This document shows, in pieces, positions 17,032 through 25,346 of a DNA stretch of 64,000 nt; position 1 is the first letter of the stretch, and every line of letters begins with the position of its first letter. Source of the DNA: Chryseobacterium sp. CH25 (lineage in GTDB: Bacteria > Bacteroidota > Bacteroidia > Flavobacteriales > Weeksellaceae). The notes beneath the pieces were generated by a model, which saw only the letters and a program-made list of their open reading frames with translations, searched no databases and was not told the origin of the DNA. The translations under genes and the position numbers were made by a program. The stretch spans positions 124,001 through 188,000 of the forward strand of contig NZ_NRQT01000003.1 in NCBI RefSeq assembly GCF_004119455.1, written 5' to 3'.

Positions 17032-17061
17032 GCGGCAGGCTTGAAAAGCCTGCCGCTTTTT
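17032..17061 (+). terminator. Intrinsic terminator after T9SS paralog 2
   Basis: GCGGCAGGCTT pairs with AAGCCTGCCGC around a three-base loop and is followed by five T. Confidence 0.92.
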
Positions 17062-17130
17062 CTATATATACTATTAAAACAGTATTATGATTTATTGACA
17101 ATAAAAAAACTAATACCTAAATCCCAATAC

Positions 17131-18711
17131 ATGAAAATAAATTTATTAGCAGCCTACCTTCTGAGAAAGACAGGAGTATTGATCTTATTACTATATCTAA
17201 TGAATACAATGTTTTTCTCACAAAACAAAGTATATGCAAATGATCAATCAGCAAATTCATTTGGAGTATGTTTAAGTTGCAGCGTATTAAACCCCAGCAA
17301 TGCTGCAGGAAATAACGAAGATGATTATTCAACTCTCATAATTAATGCAGGAGCATTAGGACGTGTTGAACAGACCTTGTATTTTCCAACACCCACTACT
17401 AAATTAACCAAGTTAACAATTGGAATCGGAACCGAAAGCGCTCCCCTATCCATCCAGCTTCTCAAAGCAGTCAGTATAGATGTTATAGATAAATATGGCT
17501 CAGTTATCGAAACCAAAAATATTGACAACAATCTCCTAAAGATCGGGCAACAAGGAGCCACAAGGGCTACTATTGAATTTACTCTCACTAAGTCTTTCAA
17601 CCGAATTAAAGTCAATCTAAACGGAGGACTTCTAAGTCTCAATACGGGAATACGAATTTATTATGCTTATTTTATTGACCGCTCCGTATGTGATCCTCTA
17701 GCAGACGCACTATATCAGTATTCATTTGAAGGAAATACTCAAGATCTTGTTTCCAACTTTAATTTAACTAGTACATTTTTACCTCTTACTTTCGCTAATA
17801 ATACGCTTACTTGTGACGGAAGAAAAGGTTTAAGCTTTACCCCTAATCAGCAGATTGTTGACGAATTCACTAGCCCTCAATTACCTTCTTCCTTACGAGC
17901 TACCCCAAAAACAGTTTCCTTCTGGGCTCGAATGGACCCTGGAAATTCAAAAGCTTTTATTGAACTGAAAATGTTTGGAGCTAAAATCAATATAACCCCA
18001 GACACCATAAAAATAAAAGAAGATCAAAATTTTACGCCACCTCCTCAGTACGCAAAGTTCACTCGATTAGCTCGCCCCAATATACCCGGAAAATTAAACT
18101 TCTATACAATTGTATTTAGTGATACTCAAGGAACGATGTTTAATCCACTTTCACTCTGTTTATATGTCAATGCAATACCAAGCATTGCTCGCAATGATTT
18201 TTTCCCACCTGGTGTTAATATTCCTCCTGGTCTTGGTATCCCAGAATTTACTTATTGTACCAGCTGGTCTAAACCCGTTACCTATACAAATGGAATGTCC
18301 CATCCCATGCATAATGATTTCAGTTTTTCTATTAGACAGGCTGAATTTGACGAATTAATTATCTATAATAAAAGTCTAGATTATAATGAAATACAACTAT
18401 TAAAAAATACATTTAATTCCCCAACAAATATACTACCTACAAAGTCCAATATAATGAAAACGGTTTCTACAGAAAGAAACTTTACAGTATCTCCTAATCC
18501 TACTTCTGGGCAAATTACAATTGATGGAAATATCCTTCTAATAGATTCTGATATTTCTGTGAGAAATACATCGGGAACGGAAGTGTATCATTCAAAGTTC
18601 AAGTCAAAAACTTTTGATTTACCGCCTACTCTGCCTGGTGGAGTTTATATTTTAACTGTAAATACCACAGATGGAAAAATCTATTCCCGTAAAATTATCC
18701 TGACAAGATAA
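17131..18711 (+). CDS. Secreted CxxC/NPxNA-domain plus LamG-like protein with T9SS tail, paralog 3
   Basis: 526 residues. The signal peptide (to NTMFFSQ) is followed by the same N-terminal domain as the two upstream paralogs (GVCLSC, NPSNAAGNNEDDYS, EQTLYFP, LTIGIGT, NGGLLSLNTGIRIYYAY). A LamG/concanavalin-like domain (about 200-435) is inserted before the T9SS tail. It begins DALYQYSFEGNTQDLV, contains KTVSFWARMD, and ends FDELIIYNKSLDYNEIQLL, the usual closing pattern of such domains. The sorting domain begins FTVSPNPTSGQITIDG and ends GVYILTVNTTDGKIYSRK. LamG-like domains often bind carbohydrate, so an adhesive or glycan-binding role is possible (inference). The ATG at 17131 is preferred to the frame start at 17023, which overlaps the previous terminator. 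Confidence 0.8.
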   Translation: MKINLLAAYLLRKTGVLILLLYLMNTMFFSQNKVYANDQSANSFGVCLSCSVLNPSNAAGNNEDDYSTLIINAGALGRVEQTLYFPTPTTKLTKLTIGIGTESAPLSIQLLKAVSIDVIDKYGSVIETKNIDNNLLKIGQQGATRATIEFTLTKSFNRIKVNLNGGLLSLNTGIRIYYAYFIDRSVCDPLADALYQYSFEGNTQDLVSNFNLTSTFLPLTFANNTLTCDGRKGLSFTPNQQIVDEFTSPQLPSSLRATPKTVSFWARMDPGNSKAFIELKMFGAKINITPDTIKIKEDQNFTPPPQYAKFTRLARPNIPGKLNFYTIVFSDTQGTMFNPLSLCLYVNAIPSIARNDFFPPGVNIPPGLGIPEFTYCTSWSKPVTYTNGMSHPMHNDFSFSIRQAEFDELIIYNKSLDYNEIQLLKNTFNSPTNILPTKSNIMKTVSTERNFTVSPNPTSGQITIDGNILLIDSDISVRNTSGTEVYHSKFKSKTFDLPPTLPGGVYILTVNTTDGKIYSRKIILTR

Positions 18712-18737
18712 TGACTCTATAATTTTAAGATAAGTTA

Positions 18738-18766
18738 AGGCAGGTTTACATAACCTGCCTGTTTTA
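18738..18766 (+). terminator. Intrinsic terminator after T9SS paralog 3
   Basis: AGGCAGGTT pairs with AACCTGCCT and is followed by GTTTTAT. Confidence 0.8.
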
Positions 18767-18856
18767 TACTATAATGCTGAGATACTACACACCTGCTACA
18801 TGAAACAGTAAAGAGCCTACAATAAAGCAATACGAATGAATCACCAAAGGTTCTCA

Positions 18857-18892
18857 AAATAAAAATAAGACAGGTTAAAGAGAACCTGCCTT
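18857..18892 (-). terminator. Probable terminator of the convergent minus-strand gene
   Basis: On the minus strand AAGGCAGGTT pairs with AACCTGTCTT (one G-U pair), followed by ATTTTTATTTT. It resembles the stem of the plus-strand terminator 130 bp away. It is about 105 bp beyond the gene's stop. Confidence 0.6.
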
Positions 18893-18997
18893 ATCAGCAC
18901 TTGTGTACAATTTAAAATAGACTTGTGATGTTAAACCAAAACTGTTCTAAGATTTCCAGTGCCCAAACAAATATTAATAGAAATGTTAACTTTTTAT

Positions 18998-20359
18998 TTA
19001 CTGCATCATCCATGCTACTGCATTAGCATACAAAATACTGTTATAAACTACTGATGAAGCTGAAGTTCCGGTACCGAATCTGGTTTTCGGGATTGGTTTT
19101 CCTGATGCATCTACTCCAGCAGGATATGATGCTGCAGAAGTATTATCGACTGCACCAAGCGGGAATCCTCCATCTCCCCAGAAGAACAATTTGTATGTTT
19201 TATGGATAAAACCTACCATCTGCCCATTGTTTGTGGATATAATATCGACATTGGAACTGTTGATATTAGCATTGGTATAAGAACTGGAATCATCATTATC
19301 ATCTCCTACCAGCTTTCCTCTTGCATCCCCAAAAGGACCATTAAGGATAGGATGGCTTAAATTAGCTATCGGTTTAACAAGGCCTGTTGCTGTAGCTGCG
19401 CTATAGCTCGTAGTTCCTCCGAAGATCTGATTCAACAATTGATTGGGTTGTGCCTGCTGCAGAAAGATCATTGCCCTTCCGCCTTTATCAAGATAATCTT
19501 TAAGGGCTACTGCATCTGCGGCATTGGAAGTATAATCCCAGGTAAAAATAATCATATAGGGATTGTAGGTCGTAATGTTGGCTGCTAATTTTCCTTGTGT
19601 AATTCCAACAGTTTTAATATCAAATCCCTGTGACGGAACGGTTCCTGTAGGGCCAAAATTTGCTGATGACTGTAATATTGTGGTAGGTGCTGTTGTATTT
19701 CCCGGATTAGGTGTATACATCCCTCCTCCTAAAGACAATATTACTCTTTTGGGAATTACGCCTGCACTTACATTCACAGAAAAGCTACAGGATTGGCCTG
19801 CAATATTAATCGTGAATAATGCTGTGCCTGAAGAAGACGGGATTCCTGAAATATTGAGAGAAATACTTCCACTTCCATTGGCCAACGTACCTGCACCCGC
19901 TGAAGCTACAAGACCTGAAACTCCTGACGAAGGAGCTGATATTGCTGAGTATGGCTGTCCTGTTGCGTTGGAATAATTAATTGTTTTAGTACCATTCGAT
20001 TGGGTGCCTGAAGTGAAAGTTCCGCTAAGTGAACCGCTGGAACAGTCTAGTGCAAAATTGGGTCCGGGGGTTGGACCGCATTGATCACACAGACAATTAG
20101 ACCAGCCTGTAGGTTTAAAAACTCTTACACAACTTAATGTGGAATCATACATAATTGTTCCTATAGCAACATCACCACCTTTGGGGTTGATCATGTTTTT
20201 AGGATCTGCATTGGTAGGAAGAACCAACCCCATATTATTGGTGGTTTCTTTATTGATGTCTAACGCACCCCTGGGATTGGCCGTACCTATACCTACCTGA
20301 GAGAACAAGATATTCACAAAGAATATCAAGGGTAATAAATAATTTTTTATGCTTTTCAT
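18998..20359 (-). CDS. Secreted protein with VGIGTxxP start and C-terminal amidotransferase-like fold
   Basis: 453 residues. The signal peptide (MKSIKNYLLPLIFFVNILFSQ) is followed at once by VGIGTANPRGALDI, a motif that opens many Bacteroidetes surface and tail-fibre-like proteins. A Ser/Gly/Thr-rich Ig-like stretch follows (about 100-200). From ~205 a globular part begins (RVILSLGGGMYTP), with DYLDKGGRAMIFLQQ, LSHPILNGPFGDARGK and a final AVAWMMQ. This resembles the Rossmann-like class I amidotransferase or ThuA-like fold used in cell-surface proteins; that is inference from pattern, and no catalytic triad is claimed. There is no T9SS tail. The start at 20359 is chosen because it begins the signal peptide. 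Confidence 0.65.
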   Translation of the reverse strand: MKSIKNYLLPLIFFVNILFSQVGIGTANPRGALDINKETTNNMGLVLPTNADPKNMINPKGGDVAIGTIMYDSTLSCVRVFKPTGWSNCLCDQCGPTPGPNFALDCSSGSLSGTFTSGTQSNGTKTINYSNATGQPYSAISAPSSGVSGLVASAGAGTLANGSGSISLNISGIPSSSGTALFTINIAGQSCSFSVNVSAGVIPKRVILSLGGGMYTPNPGNTTAPTTILQSSANFGPTGTVPSQGFDIKTVGITQGKLAANITTYNPYMIIFTWDYTSNAADAVALKDYLDKGGRAMIFLQQAQPNQLLNQIFGGTTSYSAATATGLVKPIANLSHPILNGPFGDARGKLVGDDNDDSSSYTNANINSSNVDIISTNNGQMVGFIHKTYKLFFWGDGGFPLGAVDNTSAASYPAGVDASGKPIPKTRFGTGTSASSVVYNSILYANAVAWMMQ

Positions 20360-20605
20360 TTGGTTTGATTTTGAGGCAAAAGTATATTTCCAATATCCCA
20401 ACATCCAAAAATACACCTACGCCTTACATACAACAATTGCAATATCCATCGTACTTCAGACATTCTACATGCATTCTACAACCTCAATAACTGAAAGGTC
20501 TCAAACCTTGTATTTTTTATCAATCTTTCTCCTCAAACTTTAGAGTAAAAACATAAAATTTTCATCTTTTTTCTGACAACACTAAAAAAAACGTCTGATT
20601 TTGTC

Positions 20606-20633
20606 AAAAAAAACCCGGCCATGAATTGGCCGG
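20606..20633 (-). terminator. Terminator of the cobalamin uptake operon
   Basis: CCGGCC pairs with GGCCGG around a 7-nt loop; on the minus strand a run of T follows. It lies 34 bp after the last gene of the operon. The rest of the 20360-20666 gap shows no gene. Confidence 0.85.
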
Positions 20634-20666
20634 ATCAGAGTGAAACAAAAATTAGCTATGCTAAAA

Positions 20667-22943
20667 TTAATTTTTAATCAGTTTTTGCTGGTATACAGCT
20701 TTATCAGTTGTTGCTTTTAGAATGTACATTCCTTTTGGTAATGAGCTTACATTAATCTGTCCGTTATTGAATTGGGTATTGACAAGTTTTCCTGAAGCAT
20801 CGTAAATGACAACATTAACCACTTTTTCCTGTGTTTTGATATACACAACATCCGTAACAGGGTTTGGATAAATGCTGAATTCAATCTTTTTCACCTCTGC
20901 TGTTGCTAATGTAGAAGCAGTGCTATTCACTTTAAGTGTTTTTTCTACTACTTTTCCGTTTGAGTTGAAGCTGATTACAATATCTGCTGTTCCTGAACCT
21001 ATCGGAGTAAGTACCAGCTCTTCATCAGCGTTGATATCAGCCGATACTACTGACGGATTACTATTTGACTTAACAGATTTTACAATTGATGATCCAAAGC
21101 TGTCTTCATCTGAAACCAGTGTTTTCAGATCAATAGCTGTAGTGCCTGTTGCTGTAACTTGTGACGGGAATGTGTTGCTTACTACAGGAGCTGTATTATC
21201 TGGGAACACAGCCAATGCAGGGAACCAATAGTAATCATTCAAAGTTTTAGTATCAATAAGGGTACCGCCTGTATTAAATGTATGGATCCAGTTCTTTTGG
21301 AAATGAGCTCCATACCCGCTTTCTGTAGTATTCAGAATCAGATTTCCTGTAGAAGGGTTTACGCGAAGAGCTGCACCGTAAGGAATCTGTTTAAATGTTC
21401 CTGTTTGTCCTGGAATTGTAATAAATGTTTCATTAAATACTTTTGTTGTAACATCAAATCTTACAATCTGGTTTCCGGCATTAAAACCTGCTCCTGCTTT
21501 AATCCAATACAAGGTATTCTCTGTATTGCTTGCTGTAAAGCTTCCCGCATTCCATGCTCCCCATGAATCTGAGTATTTAGAGGTAGGAATGTTATAATCC
21601 TGAACCGTAAGTGTTGCCGGGTTAATATTAGTCAGCTTCTGATTCTGAATAGCCCATACACTTCCGTCCTTTGCCTGAACAATAGAACTGAAAGCTCCTG
21701 CAATAGTCGTAACTACAGTATCCGTATTAGGGTCAATAACCAAAACTCCAGCTGCCTGCTTTACGGCAAAGACATATTTTGAAGTACGGATCATATTTCC
21801 GATCTGTCCTGAATATTGGCTTCCACCACCTGTTCCGGTGATCATACTTCCAATCTGCAGATTATCAATATCAAACAGATAAATTCCGTTAGAGGCTCCG
21901 ATATATCCTTTATGCTGATTTACTCCAAGGAATGATCTTCCGTCTCCGCTTCCAATCGTATTGAATGTTGCAATTTTTTGCATGGTCTGAGCATTTGCTA
22001 CCACCAATCTTCCACCAGGTGTATACTGAGTGTCTCCACCATCCGCAGCCTGTTTAGATACAAAATAGAATTTATCTCCATAAATTGTTCCGTACTGGGT
22101 AGTGGCCCCGAAAGCATGATTATTGTTAGCATTACTATAAACACGGTAATTAATAGGTCCATTATTGCTTATAAAGTTAACCGAACCGTTGGTATGCCCA
22201 AACCATTCTTCATTCACCATAAAAAATCCATCAGTAAAGTTTGTAGAACTTACATAAGGAGAAACAGGTGTTAATGTTGAAGAAATTGGAAATGATCCTG
22301 ACATAGGGCTGTAGTTCCATACATCCCACGAACCGTTTTGCAAAGCTCTTGAAGTTGCTCCTACCCCGGAAAATCCGAAATCGGTATCTGTAGGATCTTT
22401 AACATAATAGGACCAGAAGCCGTTATACCATCCTGAAGCCCAGTGATCATTAGTATCCTGTGCAGTATAATCATCAAAATCATAAGCTGTTGTGTTTACA
22501 ATTCCATCTACAGGATATAATGGATAGATTGTATTTCCGCTTTTAATCAGTGCATTAGAATTCTGACTGTTCAAATCAAAACCCAGACCGCCTATTGCAG
22601 TTCCGAACTGTGTTCCCTGATACAAAAGGGTAAAAAGTCTGTGATCTGCCTTAGCAATAGCTTTCAGCATATCTTCTCCTGTAGCATTTCCGTTCCATCT
22701 GAATCCCCATACCAAAGCATCTGGATTTTTACTGTCATTCCACTGTACAACAAATGCAGCCTGATTGGAACCTGTTCCTACCCAATACTGAATATCAGAG
22801 AAACTGATATTCGCAGTAACATTGGTGGTAGTTAATGGAGTATTCCCAGAAACATCATTCCGGGGTACACCCTGTACTTTGATCTGGGCATTCGTGAAAA
22901 ATGCAAACAGAAAAAGTACGGTAAAAAGGTAAAACTTTTTCAT
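20667..22943 (-). CDS. DUF5074-type beta-propeller protein with T9SS tail, cobalamin operon
   Basis: 758 residues with a signal peptide (to FFTNAQ). The N-terminal ~180 residues (FSDIQYWVGTGSNQAAFVVQW; ALVWGFRWNG; DGIVNTTAYDFDDY; GFWSYYVKD) look like the ligand-facing unit seen in surface proteins of these loci. A beta-propeller of DUF5074 type spans ~290-575 (GGRLVVANAQTMQKIATF, AGVLVIDPNTDTVVTTI). An Ig-like segment and a T9SS type A sorting domain follow (FSIYPNPVTDVVYIKTQ, GMYILKATTDKAVYQQK). It is the last gene downstream of a cobalamin riboswitch, so a role at the cell surface in corrinoid capture is inferred from context; the binding itself is not proven by sequence. Confidence 0.75.
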   Translation of the reverse strand: MKKFYLFTVLFLFAFFTNAQIKVQGVPRNDVSGNTPLTTTNVTANISFSDIQYWVGTGSNQAAFVVQWNDSKNPDALVWGFRWNGNATGEDMLKAIAKADHRLFTLLYQGTQFGTAIGGLGFDLNSQNSNALIKSGNTIYPLYPVDGIVNTTAYDFDDYTAQDTNDHWASGWYNGFWSYYVKDPTDTDFGFSGVGATSRALQNGSWDVWNYSPMSGSFPISSTLTPVSPYVSSTNFTDGFFMVNEEWFGHTNGSVNFISNNGPINYRVYSNANNNHAFGATTQYGTIYGDKFYFVSKQAADGGDTQYTPGGRLVVANAQTMQKIATFNTIGSGDGRSFLGVNQHKGYIGASNGIYLFDIDNLQIGSMITGTGGGSQYSGQIGNMIRTSKYVFAVKQAAGVLVIDPNTDTVVTTIAGAFSSIVQAKDGSVWAIQNQKLTNINPATLTVQDYNIPTSKYSDSWGAWNAGSFTASNTENTLYWIKAGAGFNAGNQIVRFDVTTKVFNETFITIPGQTGTFKQIPYGAALRVNPSTGNLILNTTESGYGAHFQKNWIHTFNTGGTLIDTKTLNDYYWFPALAVFPDNTAPVVSNTFPSQVTATGTTAIDLKTLVSDEDSFGSSIVKSVKSNSNPSVVSADINADEELVLTPIGSGTADIVISFNSNGKVVEKTLKVNSTASTLATAEVKKIEFSIYPNPVTDVVYIKTQEKVVNVVIYDASGKLVNTQFNNGQINVSSLPKGMYILKATTDKAVYQQKLIKN

Positions 22944-22973
22944 TTTTATTAATTTAAAGATTTTATATGTTGA

Positions 22974-24194
22974 TTATTTTTTTAAATGTAAATCGTAAGC
23001 TCCGGCTACTTCTGTAGAAACTTCCCCTAACCAGCCAGCTTCCTGATTGATTCCGGTATACACTTTTACAAAATCAATTCCCAATAGTTTTACATACTTC
23101 CCGTTTCTGTCAACCGCCCAGGAAATATCAATATTGGAAGCTTCATCATTATTGGGAGCATTATCTGCATATCCGAAATCGTAAGATTTTCCTACCCAAT
23201 AGCTTCCAGTTCCACTTTGATCGTAAAAATTATCTTTAAGTCTTGTGCCGGTAAAACCATATGAAGCATTTGAAAGCCATAGCGGATAATAGCTTTGTGC
23301 ATGGAAGGTATTCTTTGTTTTAAATCCTGTATTCCCAAGATTATCCTGCCATTTGATGTATTCTATATCAGTTTGCCATCCGGTATTTCCCGGAACAGGT
23401 GCTTTATTTTCGTCTGGTCTGAAATACGTAATATTATAATCTTTTGTCGTAGTATTTTTGAAATACTCACTTCCTGCAATTTCATACCACTCATTATCAT
23501 CAGGTTTCCCATTTTTGTTTTTGTCATAAGCCACCATAATAATTCCAGGTTCGCAGTTTCCTGAACGGGGATCATTGGCTGCATTTCCAAAGAATGCATT
23601 TCCCAACACTTTAAAATCTCTTCCTTCCAGATTGGGAATTGTGTGATCAAAACCAAATACTACATAGCCTCCAAAACCTCCAAGGCTTACCATTGACGGA
23701 TTAGAGCCTACCAGATAGCTGTTAGCTTTTTTAATCATATCGGCTTCGGTATTTCCCTGCTCAAACTCCGGAATTTCATTCATAAACTGCCCAACAGCAG
23801 GACGGAAATCGAATACTTTAGAGATATACTTACTCAGCGTTCCGGCTTCTTTGGTGACTATAATTTTGGAATGAAATACTTTATTGGCACCCACCTTTAA
23901 TGTCAGAGGATAAGTAGCCGTTTTGGTACTGATGAATTCCAGTTCAGCATTTTCGGAAATAATAGAATCTTTAATGCTCCAGCTAATTTTTCCGGAAATA
24001 TCGGTAGGAATATTTAAAACTCTAAAACGTTCAACGGTATAGGCTGTATCTAATTTAAATGCTGGTGGTATTACTTCCGGATCGACAGGAACCGGTGCAG
24101 CCACCTCATCATCACTCTGACAGGCGGCAATTATTCCTGCAAAAAGCAGAGATAATAGTCCGGCTTTTAAATAATTAAGCGTTCTTTTATTCAT
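22974..24194 (-). CDS. Cell-surface lipoprotein of the cobalamin operon
   Basis: 406 residues with a lipoprotein signal (LLSLLFAGIIAACQSDDE; lipobox IAAC). After an Ala/Pro linker comes a PKD- or Ig-like domain (about 45-115). The C-terminal ~290 residues contain GGFGGYVVFGFDHTIPNLEG, PGIIMVAYDKNKNGKPDDN, EWYEIAGSEY and GIDFVKVYTGIN. Proteins with this arrangement occur beside BtuB-type receptors in Bacteroidetes and are usually annotated only as cell surface protein. It lies 15 bp after the YncE-like gene and 30 bp before the DUF5074 gene, so it is in the operon. A surface corrinoid-binding role comparable to BtuH is possible, but this is inference. Confidence 0.7.
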   Translation of the reverse strand: MNKRTLNYLKAGLLSLLFAGIIAACQSDDEVAAPVPVDPEVIPPAFKLDTAYTVERFRVLNIPTDISGKISWSIKDSIISENAELEFISTKTATYPLTLKVGANKVFHSKIIVTKEAGTLSKYISKVFDFRPAVGQFMNEIPEFEQGNTEADMIKKANSYLVGSNPSMVSLGGFGGYVVFGFDHTIPNLEGRDFKVLGNAFFGNAANDPRSGNCEPGIIMVAYDKNKNGKPDDNEWYEIAGSEYFKNTTTKDYNITYFRPDENKAPVPGNTGWQTDIEYIKWQDNLGNTGFKTKNTFHAQSYYPLWLSNASYGFTGTRLKDNFYDQSGTGSYWVGKSYDFGYADNAPNNDEASNIDISWAVDRNGKYVKLLGIDFVKVYTGINQEAGWLGEVSTEVAGAYDLHLKK

Positions 24195-24209
24195 GTTTAT
24201 CAGTTTTGT

Positions 24210-25346
24210 TTAATTATATAAAAAGGCAAAATGGGCAGGGATATTTCCGCCTTCGGTTTTCCATTTAAAGTGTCCGTTTTTATCAAAGCAGTATACAAAT
24301 CCCATGGAAACATAGTTTCGGGCATCTGTCATATAAATGTCCTCTGTAATTGGGTTTACAGCAATTCCGTATGGAGTTTTAATAATGTCTTCATACTCTT
24401 TGTCAATAATTCTGTTGGAAATGACCTGCTCTGTTTTTACATCAATGATCCCAAATGTTTTTACATAAGCATGGGTATTGTAATTGAATTCATTGCCGTA
24501 GTAATACAGCTTATCATTCACGATGGTCATTTCGCTTACTGCAATATGAAAATCTTTTTTAATGGTGCCTGTTGCTGCATCTACCAGATATAAATTAGAA
24601 GGAACGTTATAGTAATCTCCTCTTGAGCTTACATACAGATCTCCATAATTGTCCTTTTTAAGACGGTGAAGATTGATGGCTACATCAATTTTTTTCTTTT
24701 CTGTAAAGGTGTTCAGATCAATTACAGAAACCGTTTTATCATAATTCGGAACCATATATCCCCCGGAATTGGCTACAAACAACTGGTTCCCCACGATTTC
24801 CATTTCCTCAGGCTGATATCCTACCGTTACATTTCTTTTGATAGACAGAGATAAGGTATCTATTTCCACTACTTTTCCTTTAGGAGCTAATGGATTAATA
24901 TCTACAGGACCTGCATAACTGCTGGCATAGGCATTTCCATCCTTGAATGTTAAATATCTACAGTTCTGTAAATAGATAGATTTGATATGCTTGGCTGTTT
25001 TAGCTTCCAGCACTTCGATGGTATTGGAAACATTGACAACGATGTACATCTTGCTGCCATAGATTTTAATATCGTTTCCTACATCTCCCAGCTCTTTTAA
25101 AACATTGGGATTGATTTCGGAATAGATATTCCTGAAATAGGTTCCTTTGGTATAATCAAAGAAATCAAGGGTGCATTTATTACTTCCCATATTTCCTTCA
25201 TTCAATACGTAGAATCCTTTTATGGTGTTTTTTTCAACAGGGTTAAGTCCTTCCACTACTTCCATAGGAATGATCGTATCATCTGTACGGCAGGAAGTAA
25301 GAGCAATGAATACAAAAAATAAAAAAAACAGATTTAGCTTCTTCAT
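24210..25346 (-). CDS. BtuG-like YncE-type beta-propeller lipoprotein
   Basis: 378 residues. Signal peptide and lipobox (FVFIALTSC) are followed by a seven-bladed-propeller-like repeat pattern: KGFYVLNEGNMGSNKCTLDF, SKMYIVVNVSNTIEVLEA, NQLFVANSGGYMV, SVIDLNTFTEKKKI, DLYVSSRGDYY and EDIYMTDARNYV. In Bacteroides, BtuG is a surface lipoprotein propeller that binds cobalamin very tightly and passes it to the BtuB receptor. Here the gene follows the TonB receptor with an ATGA overlap and sits under a cobalamin riboswitch, which supports the BtuG-like role. The assignment rests on context and fold, not on binding residues. Confidence 0.8.
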   Translation of the reverse strand: MKKLNLFFLFFVFIALTSCRTDDTIIPMEVVEGLNPVEKNTIKGFYVLNEGNMGSNKCTLDFFDYTKGTYFRNIYSEINPNVLKELGDVGNDIKIYGSKMYIVVNVSNTIEVLEAKTAKHIKSIYLQNCRYLTFKDGNAYASSYAGPVDINPLAPKGKVVEIDTLSLSIKRNVTVGYQPEEMEIVGNQLFVANSGGYMVPNYDKTVSVIDLNTFTEKKKIDVAINLHRLKKDNYGDLYVSSRGDYYNVPSNLYLVDAATGTIKKDFHIAVSEMTIVNDKLYYYGNEFNYNTHAYVKTFGIIDVKTEQVISNRIIDKEYEDIIKTPYGIAVNPITEDIYMTDARNYVSMGFVYCFDKNGHFKWKTEGGNIPAHFAFLYN

